Shown piece by piece: positions 46,424 through 57,937 of a DNA stretch of 64,000 nt. The notes under the pieces were generated by a model that was not told where the DNA came from, ran no database searches, and saw nothing but the letters and a program-made list of their open reading frames with translations. The stretch comes from Vitellaria paradoxa (taxonomy: Eukaryota; Streptophyta; Magnoliopsida; Ericales; Sapotaceae). The position numbers were made by a program, and so were the translations under genes. The stretch is from contig CM034234.1 in the NCBI GenBank assembly GCA_019916065.1, positions 878,963 through 942,962 of the forward strand, given 5' to 3'. How positions within the stretch are numbered: the stretch's first letter is position 1; every line of letters starts with the position of its first letter.

Positions 46424-48151
46424 ATGGAAGTTGGTGATCTTGTACATGGCCCTTTTGATAAGCGAGAATACATAGAGTATCTAGGTGGCATGTTTGGATA
46501 TGCTTTTACATTAGACACCTATAGTATGCTTCCTCAATTCTTTGGGCATGAGGAAGAAGACCCATGTCTTCACCTTGATAGGTTTAAGGCAGCATGTGGT
46601 TTATGTGATGATACTAGAAAGAGTGAGAGACTTAGGTGTATGTTTTTCCCTTTATCATTACAAAGTGTGGCTGGTGACTGGTGTTATGCTGTAAGTGAAT
46701 GGGTCTGTACTTGGGAGCAATTTCATCAAGCTTTTATTGAACATTTCCTCCCTATTCATCAAACCTTCACTCATGGCCTTCAAATCAAAAATTTTTATCC
46801 AAAAAAGGGTGAAGTATTTTATAAAAGTTGGGAGAGATTTAACAATCTTTTGGAAACATTCCCAAGTCACGGATTAGAGCTAGGGGACATTGTAGCCATA
46901 TTATATAATACTCTACATAGTAGTTTACACCAGGCGTTTGATAAAGTCTTAGATAGGGAATTTCTTGACCTTACCCCAGGTGAGGCATGGTCATTCCTCG
47001 AATTTTTCTATGAACACACCAGGCCACAGGGAAGACTTAAGCCTAATTTTGAATCTCATGCATTTAGAAGCCACATTGAACCTTCCCCATATACTCTTAC
47101 TTCACTTGATATTCATGATCCATCCTTTAGAAGTAGCACATGCATGGAGACTAATTATTGTGCCTATCCCAACCTTGTTCCACTCACTGAGGGCCAGCAT
47201 GAGGAACCTCAAGATTATTGGTCTTGCGAACCTAATGATGCACAATTAGAGGACACTTTTTATCAATTTATGCAACAGCAATTGAGCTTTAATAACGAGT
47301 GCAACCAGGCCCTAGATGACTTGAGAGAGCAACTTTCTAAGATAACACAAGCTATGAGCACCAATTTAAGTGGTAGCATGATTGAGTCATCAATCTCAGG
47401 CACTACTTTAAGCACTGAGTGGGACAATTGCCCTAACTACACTGGGGATAACACTTGCAATGAGCATCTTTCTCATATTCCTTTAGACACTCCGGTTCAG
47501 GATATCCCTCTACCACTTACTGAGAGTCAAGGAGATATGCAATTCTTTCCTACTACCGAGCTTGATGCTCAACCTACCTCAACCATCCCAGACCTTATTG
47601 AGAGTCCTTTGACTCCAATTGAGCATTTGAATGCCACATGGCCTGAGGAACATATCATTGAGTCGGTTGACCCTAGTTCACTCCACTACACAACCGATGT
47701 TGAGAGTGGTGCACACCTCTCATCTCCTGACTTAGTCCCATCCAAAAGTCTTACTATGGGAATTGTGAGTGACTACCATGAGATCGGCCATCATTGGGGA
47801 GAGGTAGTAGACACGGGGAAGGCTTACATTGACTTCTTGGGTGTTGAGAGATCATTCAAACCCACCATTCCTACACCTATAGATTTCTTGGGCATTGAAA
47901 GACTTATTGAACCCACCTTTTCCACATCCGTAGATTTCTTGGGTATCAAGAGACTAATTGAGCCAACCATGTCCACATCTGCACTTACACTTTGGCCACA
48001 TCCGAGGTTTCAAGAACCTCACTTGGCCTTTCATTCCCCGGTGTATTTTACACCTGGAAAGCATTCATATTCAATGCCTAGTGGGCCCGAAGAGAACATT
48101 TTATTTCGTAAACCATTTGTGGATGCATGGGATAGAGAGGGTGTTGGATAA
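46424..48151 (+). CDS. Gag polyprotein of the nested 7.5-kb element, intact
   Basis: 575 uninterrupted codons from the ATG at 46424. Residues of roughly 40-205 follow the Retrotrans_gag pattern: DPCLHLDRFKAACG, a Leu/Arg-rich helix, W-containing WEQFHQAFIEHFLP, and the SWERFNNLLETFPSHGLEL block typical of Athila gags. The C-terminal half is Ser/Thr/Pro-rich. Near residues 465-515 a 17-residue motif around DFLGIERLIEPT occurs three times. No CCHC zinc knuckle is visible. The product would package element RNA into particles. An open frame in an element lacking pol suggests either recent arrival or selection for cis-acting Gag (inference). Confidence 0.93.
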   Translation: MEVGDLVHGPFDKREYIEYLGGMFGYAFTLDTYSMLPQFFGHEEEDPCLHLDRFKAACGLCDDTRKSERLRCMFFPLSLQSVAGDWCYAVSEWVCTWEQFHQAFIEHFLPIHQTFTHGLQIKNFYPKKGEVFYKSWERFNNLLETFPSHGLELGDIVAILYNTLHSSLHQAFDKVLDREFLDLTPGEAWSFLEFFYEHTRPQGRLKPNFESHAFRSHIEPSPYTLTSLDIHDPSFRSSTCMETNYCAYPNLVPLTEGQHEEPQDYWSCEPNDAQLEDTFYQFMQQQLSFNNECNQALDDLREQLSKITQAMSTNLSGSMIESSISGTTLSTEWDNCPNYTGDNTCNEHLSHIPLDTPVQDIPLPLTESQGDMQFFPTTELDAQPTSTIPDLIESPLTPIEHLNATWPEEHIIESVDPSSLHYTTDVESGAHLSSPDLVPSKSLTMGIVSDYHEIGHHWGEVVDTGKAYIDFLGVERSFKPTIPTPIDFLGIERLIEPTFSTSVDFLGIKRLIEPTMSTSALTLWPHPRFQEPHLAFHSPVYFTPGKHSYSMPSGPEENILFRKPFVDAWDREGVG

Positions 48152-50501
48152 CACTTTTGTTCTCATTTCATTTGTACATAGTAGATTAGCTTTTTCATTT
48201 TCTTATTTTCATAGTTCTTTTTAATTTGATTCTTTTCCTTTATTTTCTTTTCTTTTATTTTTATTTCTTCTTTCGTACTAACCCTTTTTTCCTGTCTTAT
48301 TTTTATTTCAATTTATGTCTAACTTTTTCTATTGAATAGTTTCTTTTGTTTTCTTCAAATAAGGAAGCTCTTGAGGTAATCCCTTTCCTCTCCTTCTTAT
48401 TTAATCTTGCACTTTCAATTTTGGAACTTCATCATATATAATTGTTATTGTTGGGAGTGCTGTAGAATCTAGGTTGGGGGGTGTTTTGGGTGATGCCTTA
48501 AGGGGCTTGAATAATGGGTACATGCTTGGTTTAATTTGTGCTATGTTCTTATTTGTGCCTTTTGTGGCTATTATTTCATGCTCATCATCATGCTCACTTT
48601 GCACACTACAGACCCACTTATGCATTATAGTTTTCACATTGAGGACAATGTTTAGTTTAAGTTGGGGGGGTGGAGTTCGCATGATGACACTTTATGCTAA
48701 AATTGTCAAATTTTTCAAAATTTGAGTATTTTTTTAGCTTAAATACATGAATTTAGCACATTTATACTTACATGTCAACCCTTTTGGTTTGGACAATGGT
48801 GAATTTGAGTGAGATAGTGAGGAGTGAGTTTTGTTCAAGCCTTAATAGGAAACATAATTCAAGTGGAGTGTGTGATAACTTTGTGCATTTTTGGACTATT
48901 ATGGTGAAAAGTTCATGTGCTTAGGAGTAGACTTTATTTGATATTGGTTACTTGAGCATCTTTGGAATAGGTAGAGACTTATACCCCTTAATTGTGAGCT
49001 GTTGAGCCTATTATTTCTTTTTCTTGAGGGGTTGCACATAATCGCAGCTTTTTTTGCTCTTCACTTCGGTTTTCAATGCACTAATTGCATCACACACACT
49101 TGCATGAGTTTCACTTGGCACATTATGAGTTGTTGCAAGCTTTGAACATGATGCTAGGCTATCTTTGCTATTGTTGGGCCTTTTCATCATTCCTTGATAT
49201 GAAATTACCCTAGGAACCAACTTGAAGCCTTTTAATAAAGTGTGTGATATTTATATATTTTTTTTCTTGGCTCCCACCTCATATATTATCCCATAACCTT
49301 GTTCACACACTTTTAAGCCTTACCCTTACATGTTTTGGGTTATGAAAAGTGCCTCAATGTCAGTGATGTGAGTGGGGATTGGGAATGGAAACTTTTGAGA
49401 GCATATTGAGAGGGAATATTAGGTGGAGAATTTAGCTTATGTTTATTTCATTATTTCAAAAAAAAAAAGAAAAAGAGAAAAAAAAGAAAAAGAGAAAAAA
49501 AAAGAAAAAGAAAAAAAAAAAGAAAGAAAAAGAGAAAAAAGAAGAAAAAAAAAAGAAAAGAAAAGAAAAAGTCGGTCATTCATTTTTGCTTATGTAATTT
49601 TGGGACTTGTGCATTGTATTATAATTATTGAGAATGTCCCATGAGTAGTTTGTAAGTTAGTGAATAAGCTTCTTGTTGTAGTTCTTCTTGGGGTTGGAAA
49701 GGAAATGGATAGTTTGGGACTTGTGTGCACTTGAATATCTTTATCCCAAGACATGTGCCTTGATTTCCATATCTTCCATTGTTCACCATTTCCCTTGGCC
49801 AAGTTACAACCAAAACAAAGACCTAGTGGATTCTAAGCAAGCAACTCTTGTATTGTGCATGTAGTGGTCTTGTTTAGGTTGTGTGGTGTGATCTCTTGCG
49901 TATGCATTGGAACATTATCATTAGCTGTCCACTTTAAACTTTAATTCAGTTCACTCACATGTTTGTGGGGTTATGTGCAACTAGGATAGCATTATATGCT
50001 ATTAGGAATGTGTGAACCCTTGAATGAGTGAATTTCTTTCTATGAGTGGAATCCTGTGAGCTTTTGAAGTCAAAACTTAGTTCCAGTTATGCTCCTAAGA
50101 CCTTGTTGAATGAATGAAATAATTTTGCACACATGCTTTTTCCACTTTGATAGTCCATGCATTTATGCTTAGCACTTGGAAATTACACATGATATTTGGG
50201 TTTTGTGACTTGTTGAGCTTGAACTTAATTCATCTTTGATCTTGATCACTTTTTGACACTTTGAGATCATGCCATAGAATTTTGTGGGTAGATTCACTGC
50301 AAACCCTCACGAGACCTTACTCGTCTACTAGGAGGAACCTAGGGGTTTAAAGGGCTTGCTGCACGTAGCTAAGTGTAGCCGTGTTTCCAACGAAAAGAGA
50401 AATAGGATAGTAGTTGCATCTCATTTTAATAAAAGAACATCATGCATTTCATTTTAATAAAGAGCATTGCTAGGGACTAGCAATATTCAAGTTGGGGGGT
50501 G
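48152..50501 (+). other. Non-coding internal region of the nested element
   Basis: 2.35 kb with no supported gene. It contains a purine-only tract of A and G at 49457-49571, and three G-run motifs of polypurine type: near 48473 (GGTTGGGGGGTG), near 48660 (AGTTGGGGGGGTGG) and 50490-50501 (AGTTGGGGGGTG). The last abuts the 3' LTR and is the functional tract by position. Confidence 0.85.
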
Positions 50502-52087
50502 TGATTACACTTGAAAAGTGTAATTACAAACTCCCTAACTCAACACTTATTCATGCATTTAAATAATTAAAGTTGAAGTTTTAGTGTTATTGTATTACTT
50601 ATACTTTTATTGTTTATTTGCAGAGAAAAGGGCAATGATGTCGAAGTGTATAGCTATGGAGAGGGCCAAGAAGACAAAGAAAAAGTCATGGTTCGAACCT
50701 CATCTTCGATGGAAAAGACTAGCCCAAAGACCCAACCAAGAGAATGAAAGAGAGCAATGAAGGAAAAGCTGGACGGTCCCGACCCCCTCTCCAGACGGTC
50801 GGGACCACAGAAAGTTAAAAACTTCAGACGGTCCCGACCCCCTCTCCAGACGGTCGGGACCATCCGTGATTTACAATTGCCGCGTGAAAGCTCCTCTTCT
50901 AGGGTTTTGTGGCATCTATATAAAGACCCATTGCACGGCCAAGAGGAGGAGGAAGCCCTTTTTAATTTTGTACCTTCAATTAAGTGTTAGAATAGAATTT
51001 TAAGAGTTTTTAGATTAGGTTTTTAGCTTGCATGCGTGGATTCATGGTTTTTGTTGGAGCTTTCATCGTCGTCTTTGTAGTGATTATTCACTTCATCTTT
51101 TACATTCGCTTTACGTTGTAAGTTGCACTTTAATCTATTTCGTTTTATTTCGATTTGTTTCGCAATATCATGTTTTGCTTGTTTCAATTCTCTTTTCGTA
51201 TGATTGAATGCTATTTTATTGTTTTTAAGATGCTTAAAGTAGTTTTAGCGTAAAATCCTAGTTCTTGATTCAACGAATCAAGAAAGGGTAGTTCACGAAA
51301 AGCCTTGGGGTGTTCGTAGTCCCTTCGCGTAGGTTGCGAAACCCTTCGTGTAGGTTGTGAGACCCTTCGCGTAGGTTTCGAGACCCTTCGCGTAGGTTGC
51401 GAAACCCTTCGCGTAGGTTGCAAAACCTTTCGCGAAGGAATTTACCTTTCACAAATCTATTTTTTTCTATTTCGAAAACATTCGAATACGAAAACCCTTA
51501 ACCAAATCCGTGTGAGATCACTGGTATGGATTTTCGTAACCAATCATCAAATACTTTCGAATAGTCTTAAAAATTAGATTTTTATTAATTTTTGGAGTTT
51601 AATTGAAAAACCCTAGGAAACAAAGGTCTTTAACCATATCCGCTTGAGATCACTGGTACTGACCTTTGATTATAACATTTTCAAAACTTTTCAAATTAAA
51701 CTCTGTTCTTCAAACAAAAACATCCCAAGGTAAAGTAGTGAACTACCCGGACTTGAAAGTTGGATCAAGAACCTTTTTAGTATTATGCTTGTGATTTAAT
51801 TTAATTTATGAGTTGATTTATTCGCTTTAGAATTTAGAGTAGACGCTTTGTTTGCATTTTTAAATTAAATTGAATTTCTTTCATTTAGAATCTAAAATAA
51901 AAGTTTGAGTTGCTAAAAAAATTAGTTTAAATTAATTTAGGTTCACCTACTAATTAAGAGAACAAGTCTAGAGCTTTTAACAAAGCCCTCCCTGTGGATT
52001 CGACCTCGGTACTCACCGAGTTTTAAAACTACGACTGCCCTCTTGCACTTGAGAGGTACAACCCAAAACACAATTTAGGGTCAGTCA
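50502..52087 (+). repeat. 3' LTR of the 7.5-kb element
   Basis: 1586 bp, TG..CA, preceded directly by the polypurine tract and followed by the target duplication CCCAG. Confidence 0.97.
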
Positions 52088-53897
52088 CCCAGACAGTTTC
52101 TACTCCAGAAGCAACAATCCTCGGTCCTACCGAACAACCGAGAAGGCGGAGACTGATCTTGTCGAACGAGAAGGAGGAAGAAGAAGAATTGCAGTGTCCT
52201 CCAGCCCCTGGATACTCCCTAGAATTTGGGGAGGAAGAAGGAGAAAAGGAAGTTTCAAGACTCTCCCCAGTTTTTGAGCTTTTTTCTGATGGAGAAGAAG
52301 AACAAGCTAGCCTTCCTGAGACCACTGAGTTCATTCCTAAAGAGAGGACAACCGCCATGGCTCCCAAGATTGATTATAAGAAGCTGGCTCAAGAAAGGGC
52401 CAAACAACAAAAGATAGAGGAGGCAAAGAAGAAGGCCGAGGAGTGGAAAGCTGCTGATAAGAGAAAACTTGATGAGGGAAAGGCTCCTGTTTCTATCACC
52501 GTCGAACAAATCCTCAAGGTAAAAATCGAAAAGGGGAAGGAGCAGGAGGCTCTTCAGCAAAAACCTTCTGATCCCCCTCAGCAGAAGAATGCTAGGACTT
52601 TGCCTATGGGGGAGATTCAAATCGTCGAACCCCCAATGCTGACAAAGGAGACCTCTGAGAAGGACGCAGCTCCTCCTAAAGACGCGCCACCTAAGGCTGC
52701 TGAACTTACTTCCTCCCAACCTACTGCCCTTGTGCCTCTCCAAATCAAGTATCCGACTAATCTGGTGCGAGGTTCTCCTCCCTTTATCCCGCAAGTCCTC
52801 ATTCCAAGCCTTGAATTTCCTCAAGGCCGTCCCTTTATCATCCAAGACTCAGCTTTCAATCATGCTGAGAAATACCTGAAAGGGGTCCTCTCTCCACGAG
52901 ACGTCCAAACTACCAGAAAGAACAAGTCAGAGGACATTCATATCGCTCTGATGAAAAACGTCATTTCTGTAAGTATGGAGTATTTTCTCTTTTACCATCT
53001 CTTCTTTTCGTTTGTCTTATTTCCAACGTACGTTCTGATTTCTTACTTTCTTACCAGACTTCCCTTTATACGATGGAGCTGATTGCTCGCAACCAAGCCC
53101 TCGAAGTAAAAACTGACATAGACAGGGCAGACATCAAGGGTTTAAAAGCAAGTGTGAGAGGGTTGGAGAAGAAAAAGAAGAAGATCCTCTAGACGAGCAA
53201 TGACGCCTTAGCAAAGGACAAGAATCAGCTCCTCAATGAGAAAAATGAGGTAGAACAGTAACTAAATTCTGCTCTTGCCCAAGTAAAAGCTAGTGAGGCT
53301 CGTGTAGAGTTCATGGATAAAATCTTGGGTAAGAAAGATGGGGAGCTGTTGGAAAAAAATGGTAAACTTTCTAAGACCGAGATCGAGCTGGCTTCTTCTA
53401 AGGCCGAGCAGGAGAGGCTTTCCAAGGAGTTGGGATATTTCGGAGCCGAGCACACCAGATTGAGGTAGGAACTTGATGGCCTTCGAACAGAACTTGGACT
53501 CAAGACTCGAGCTCTGGAAGAGAAAGAGATTGCCCTCCGAGGTGCCGAAGAGAAAGCAAAAGCTGAGGTTAAGGCTCAAATAAATGACTGCGTGGAATAA
53601 ATGAGGGATGCTCACAACGAATTCTTCCTTGAGGGTTGGGAGGCTGCCATGAAAAAAAACAACATTGATCACACCAACCCCATATATATAGAGGTCCCCA
53701 ATCTAGATCCACAACGCCCAGCTCCTCAGTTCAGCTTTGAACGCCCACCTCAGACTCCTTCCATCCAAACTATCGAATAAAACATTGAGGAGGGAGAGGT
53801 TAAAGTGGAGAGTTTCCAGAAGGATACTACTTCCCAGGAACTTAAAGAAATTAGCCTAATTGTGAAGAGTGATCCTACTAAGGAGGGAGAGAAGTGA
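52088..53897 (+). pseudogene. Antisense ORF of the Tat element, C-terminal part (coiled coil), with stops
   Basis: The frame interrupted at 44587 continues here in the same phase. It runs to a donor TCT|GTAAGT at 52968/52969, resumes after TTACCAG at 53058 and ends with TGA at 53895-53897. The first part is acidic and then Lys/Glu-rich (KKLAQERAKQQK, PFIPQVLIPSLEFPQGRPF). The second part is a long heptad-rich coiled coil. In-frame stops lie at about 53190, 53259, 53466, 53598 and 53778, each one transition away from Gln or a similar codon. The frame is otherwise kept, so decay has been by point change. Confidence 0.75.
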
Positions 53898-54662
53898 GGC
53901 CCTCCCCCTTTTTATTTTTGCCTTTTGCCTTTCCACCTGTCCAGCCGTGTGCCAATGTATCGAACTTTTATAAATTCTTACATTAAATGAATGAAAGTTT
54001 TCTTATTCATTTGATCTTTACTTCACTTTACCACTTGTATCTTTTATTCTTTTAGAACTGTCGATGCACTTATAGAAGAGTACTTTGATCTGCTCGCCGA
54101 CGGGATCATAGAAAGAGCAGCTGAGGAATACCTTCAAGTGTTTTCTCATGAGATAGCAATGAACCCTTACAACAAATGTTGACCTTCTGACTTAAATTTG
54201 CTAGTCAATTTTTTAATGCCAAGACTAATGTACACTGTAACTTTACTCAAAATTTTGTAATAAAAGTCTACGAATTATTCTTTGTACATGCTCTGTTCTA
54301 TTTGTGCTTGCTTTGTTGTTCGTGTGTTTCGTGTAGGTGCTTTGAATGAACATGGCCCAATAATTAAACTTCAATCAAATTGTCATAAAACTTGGCTGAA
54401 ATGCTTTAAAAATCAAACCTTCCAAATATAATAAATTTAAGTAATAAATTATTTTTCCTCAAATAATCCAAACTTTCTGGTAAAGAAAAAGTAACTTTAA
54501 TGAATCACAAGATAGCTTTTCACATACCGAAATGAGCTCGGCTGCCTTCAAACCCAGATATAACAGCAGGGGCTTTCGCTTTCTGATAAATTCTGCCCTT
54601 CATGTCAATGCCGAGCTTCCTTAGAAGTGATTTTCGCTTTTTAGGAGCTTTTACTTTTTTGT
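53898..54662 (-). other. Tat element, region between the antisense ORF and the tandem array
   Basis: It contains no recognised coding sequence. Phrases AACTGTCGATGCACTTATAG and GAACATGGCCCAATAATTA are ordinary. The stretch likely includes the 3' UTR of the antisense transcript. Confidence 0.5.
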
Positions 54663-55290
54663 ACCAACGCTCGGCAAGTTGAGCGTGGTTCATTTACGAC
54701 GGTCCTTTTTAATGAATCAAGTGACTGAATCTTGATTTATTGGGATCACCTGATTAGTCAATAAACCAGGGTTGAACCAGCACCCAAAGGGTGTGGTTCC
54801 CTTTCTGTACCAGCGTTCGACAAGCCGAGCGTGGCTCCTTTCTGATAATATTTTTCAATAAGCCGAGGAATTGAATCTCAGCCTAAAGAAAACACATGGT
54901 CAGTTAATAAACCAGGGTTGAACCAGCGGCCAAAGGGTACAGTTCTCTTTCTGTCCCAACATTCGGCAAGCCGAGCGTGGCTCATTTCTGATAATCCTTT
55001 TCAATAAGCCGAGGAATTGAATCTCAGCCTAAAGAGAGCACTTGGTCAGTTAATAAACCAGGGTTGAACCAGCGCCCAAAGGGTGTCGTTCCCTTTCTGT
55101 ACCAACGTTCGGCAAGCCGATCGTGGCTCCTTTCTGATATTCCTTTTTAATAAGCCGAGGAATTGAATCTCAGCCTAAAGAGAGTACCTGGTCAATCAAT
55201 AAACCAGGGTTGAACTAGCACCCAAAGGGTGCGGTTCCCTTTCTGTACCAACGTTCGGGAAGCCGAGCGTGACTCTTTTTTGAAACAACA
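54663..55290 (-). repeat. Tandem array, 146-bp unit, about 4.3 copies, in the Tat element
   Basis: The marker phrase ACCAACGTTCGGCAAGCCGA (with variants) begins at 54663, 54809, 54955, 55101 and 55247, a constant spacing of 146 bp. Other shared blocks are AATAAACCAGGGTTGAACC, CCAAAGGGT and GAGGAATTGAATCTCAGCCT. Tat-group elements often carry such arrays downstream of integrase. Confidence 0.93.
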
Positions 55291-55405
55291 CCCTGAGGTG
55301 GGTGTGGCATCTTTCTGAAAAACACTAAATCGTCACAAGCTTTCAAAATTGCTTTCGTTTTTATTGGCTTACAAGAGCATATGTTTCAATAAATATACAA
55401 CTCTT

Positions 55406-56739
55406 TCAATGATAATACAGTTTTAAATGGGCTATATTCCATGGCCTCTTAACTGACTTTCCCTCCATGTTGTTCAGTCTGTAAGCTTTATTGCCGAGTA
55501 CTTCTGAGACGAAGAAGGGTCCTTCCCAACTAGCTCCAAGTTTTCCTTCTGTCGGGTCTTTTCTGGTACCCATTAGCTTTCTCAGCACATAATCTCCAAC
55601 TTTGAATTCTCTGTGTCTGACCTTTTTATTGAACTTTTTTCTTGTTTCATGTTGGTAGTTTGCTAATCTCAACGCAGCAAGTTCCCTTCTTTCATCTATC
55701 AAATCAAGACTCACCGCCATTGCTTTATTATTCTCCCCACGATCAAAAGTTTGTGTTCTAATGCTCGGCAATCTAACCTCCAATGGCATAACAGCCTTTA
55801 TGCCATAGGCAAGAGAGAAGGGAGAGTCCTCAGTTGACCTCCTTGGAGTTGTTCGGTAAGTCCATAGCACTGATGGGAGTTCCTCTACCCATTTTTTCTT
55901 TGCTGCCTCTAACTTCTTCTTGATGCCATTAAGGAGGACTTTGTTCGTAGCCTCAGCTTGTCCGTTGCTCTGGGGATAAGCAGGTGTCGAGTAAATGTTC
56001 TTTATTCCGTACCTAGAACAGTATTTCCTGAATAGAACACTATCGAATTATGTCCCATTGTCGGAAATAAGTATCCTAGAAATGCCATATCTCGTGATAA
56101 TACTATTCCATACGAATCTGATAGTATCGGCATCTCTTATGTGAGCCAATGGTTCCGTTTCAACCCACTTAGTAAAGTAGTCAGTGCCGACCACCAAAAA
56201 TTTCCTGTTCCCCGAAGCAGTAGGTAGTGGTCCCACGATATCAAGCCCTTATTGAGCAAACGGCTAAGGGCTAGTGAGCGGGCTAAGCTCCTGTGCTCGT
56301 TGATGAGGTATAGGGGTAAACTTCTGGCTTGCATTTACGTACATAAGCTTGAGCATCATTCCCCATCTTTGGCCACCAGTATCCTTAAGTAATAGCCCTG
56401 TGTGCCAATGACTTGCCCCCAGTGTGTGCTCCACAGACTCCCTCGTGTAGTTCATAAAGAAAATCTTGTACCTTGTCAGGGTGTACGTGAAGAAGATAAG
56501 GACCTGTGAAGGACTTCTTGTACAACTTGTGATTTGGAGAAAGCCAAAATCTGGTGACCTTTATTCTGAGCTTCTTTGCTTCCGTCTTGTCATTCGGAGC
56601 GGTTCCATCCTTCAAGTAGGAAATAATTGGATCCATCCAAGATGAAGCCTCCTCGACGCACATTACGCCTCCATCTTTTGATATGCTCGGCTTCTCAAGA
56701 ACTTCCATAAAGACTCGATCTGTGAGTCTCACTTGAGAA
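55406..56739 (-). pseudogene. Integrase of the Tat element, broken
   Basis: Read on the minus strand: remains of the HHCC zinc finger (HEGVCGAHTGGKSLAH..YVRKC), then the catalytic core with LDIVGPLP, DYFTKWVE, ISDNGT and AYPQSNGQAEA (D, D and E present), and a GPY/F-type C-terminus (WEGPFFVSEVLGNKAYRL). Stops lie at about 56383, 56262, 56250 and 56046. A frameshift near 56335 falls in the zinc finger, where the second CxxC half is lost. Confidence 0.9.
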
Positions 56740-57167
56740 GAAGCGGCCAGTGTTGCAAGTGCTTCTGCATGAGTATTATGATCTCTTCCAACTAGTTTCA
56801 CGCTGGCTTTATTAAAATCTTCCATCTTCCTCTTTGCTAACTACAAATGCTCTACCATCTTTTCATTTCTAACCACATATTTGCCTATCAGTTGATTTGC
56901 AACCAACTGAGAGTCGGTCTTTATTACCACTTCTTTTGCCATTAAGCGCCGAGCAATATTAAGCCCTGCTAGGAGAGTCTCATACTCTGCCTCGTTGTTG
57001 GTGGCTTCAAATTTAAGCTTTATTGTGTATTCAATAGCAACCCCTTCTGGAGTTGTCAAAACAACGCCTACGCCAGCTCCCTTCCTCGAAGAAGACCTAT
57101 CGACCTCCAATTGCCAGGGTTGAGGGTCAACCCTGTGCTCGGCCTGAGCCTTAGATCTGATCTCCAC
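56740..57167 (-). pseudogene. Second (archaeal-type) RNase H of the Tat element
   Basis: It shows the RNase H1 fold pattern WQLEVDRSSS, TNNEAEYETLLAGL, KTDSQLVANQLIGKY and HAEALATLA. The last motif has Glu where the usual catalytic Asp sits. A stop near 56838 interrupts it. A second RNase H after the RT-linked one separates the Tat group from other Ty3/Gypsy lineages. Confidence 0.88.
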
Positions 57168-57917
57168 TTGTCATACTCCGTATATGACGTTCAGAGCCGA
57201 AGTGGTAAACTTTGCAACAAAATCGGCTAGGACTTGCGCTTTTATTGCTGTTCTCGGAATAAATTTTATATCAAATGCACCAAGAGAAACTGCCCATTTA
57301 GCCATTCTTCCTGATATATCAGCCATTTTCAACAGATGGCCAATCGGTTGGTCAGTTATCACCTGAATGGTGTGTGCATGAAAGTAACAGGCCAACTTCC
57401 TCGAGGCCATCACTAATGCCAAGATTAACTTTTCCAGGGAAAGATATCTAGTCTCTGCTTCCTGCATGGTCTTACTTACATAGTAGATGGTGATTGCACT
57501 TGAAAAGTGCTATTACAAACTCCACTTTTATATAACTTTTGATGCATTTAAGTAGTTTATTTTGAAGTTTTATTATTATTTTCTTAATTTCAGGTAAAAG
57601 GGTAAAATAAGTGAGATTAGCAATGATGAAAGTGGCAGCCGAGGAGAGAAAAAGGGTCCGAAGTTCCAGATGGTTGAAGTGGTGTGCAGCTAATGTTCCA
57701 ACTTGACACCCTGTCAGTATTTTGACCATATCTTCTCACTCACAAATCGGATTGACCTGATTCTTTTTGGGCTGGAAAGAAGACTCAAAGGGCTACAACT
57801 TTAGTGCTTTAGCCGAAGCCTGAATCGATCGTTTTCGAGGTCAAAATCGCAGTGGAAGTTGAGGATAGAGAGCTGTCAGAAGCAGCAAACGAGAAGCAGA
57901 ACTTGAAGAACAAAGTT

Positions 57918-57937
57918 TCTGTGGTCCGGACCACAGT
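57918..57937. repeat. Perfect palindrome in the solo LTR
   Basis: CTGTGGTCCGGACCACAG is an 18-bp perfect palindrome. It occupies the place where the 7.5-kb element's LTR has its GGTCCCGACC hairpin pair. Confidence 0.85.

Larger units (their letters stand above)
44588..52087 (+). mobile_element. Complete 7500-bp gag-only LTR retrotransposon (Athila-like, non-autonomous)
   Basis: LTRs at 44588-46173 and 50502-52087 are each 1586 bp, start TGATTACACTTG and end GGTCRGTCA. They are flanked by a perfect five-base duplication, CCCAG (44583-44587 and 52088-52092). The primer site matches tRNA-Asp, as in Athila elements. A single 575-codon gag follows. From 48152 to the polypurine tract there is no protease, RT or integrase, so it must be mobilised by an autonomous relative. 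I count four differences between the LTRs (near 44905, 44964, 45031 and 46170), which indicates a recent insertion. It sits inside the antisense ORF of the Tat element. Confidence 0.97.

Noticed and set aside
49423..49644. Lys/Glu/Arg-rich 73-codon frame
   Set aside because: It is a translation of the purine-only microsatellite in the nested element.
54663..55290. CRISPR-like array
   Set aside because: Regular 146-bp spacing comes from whole-unit tandem repetition with no short repeat/unique spacer pattern, and the host is a plant nuclear genome.
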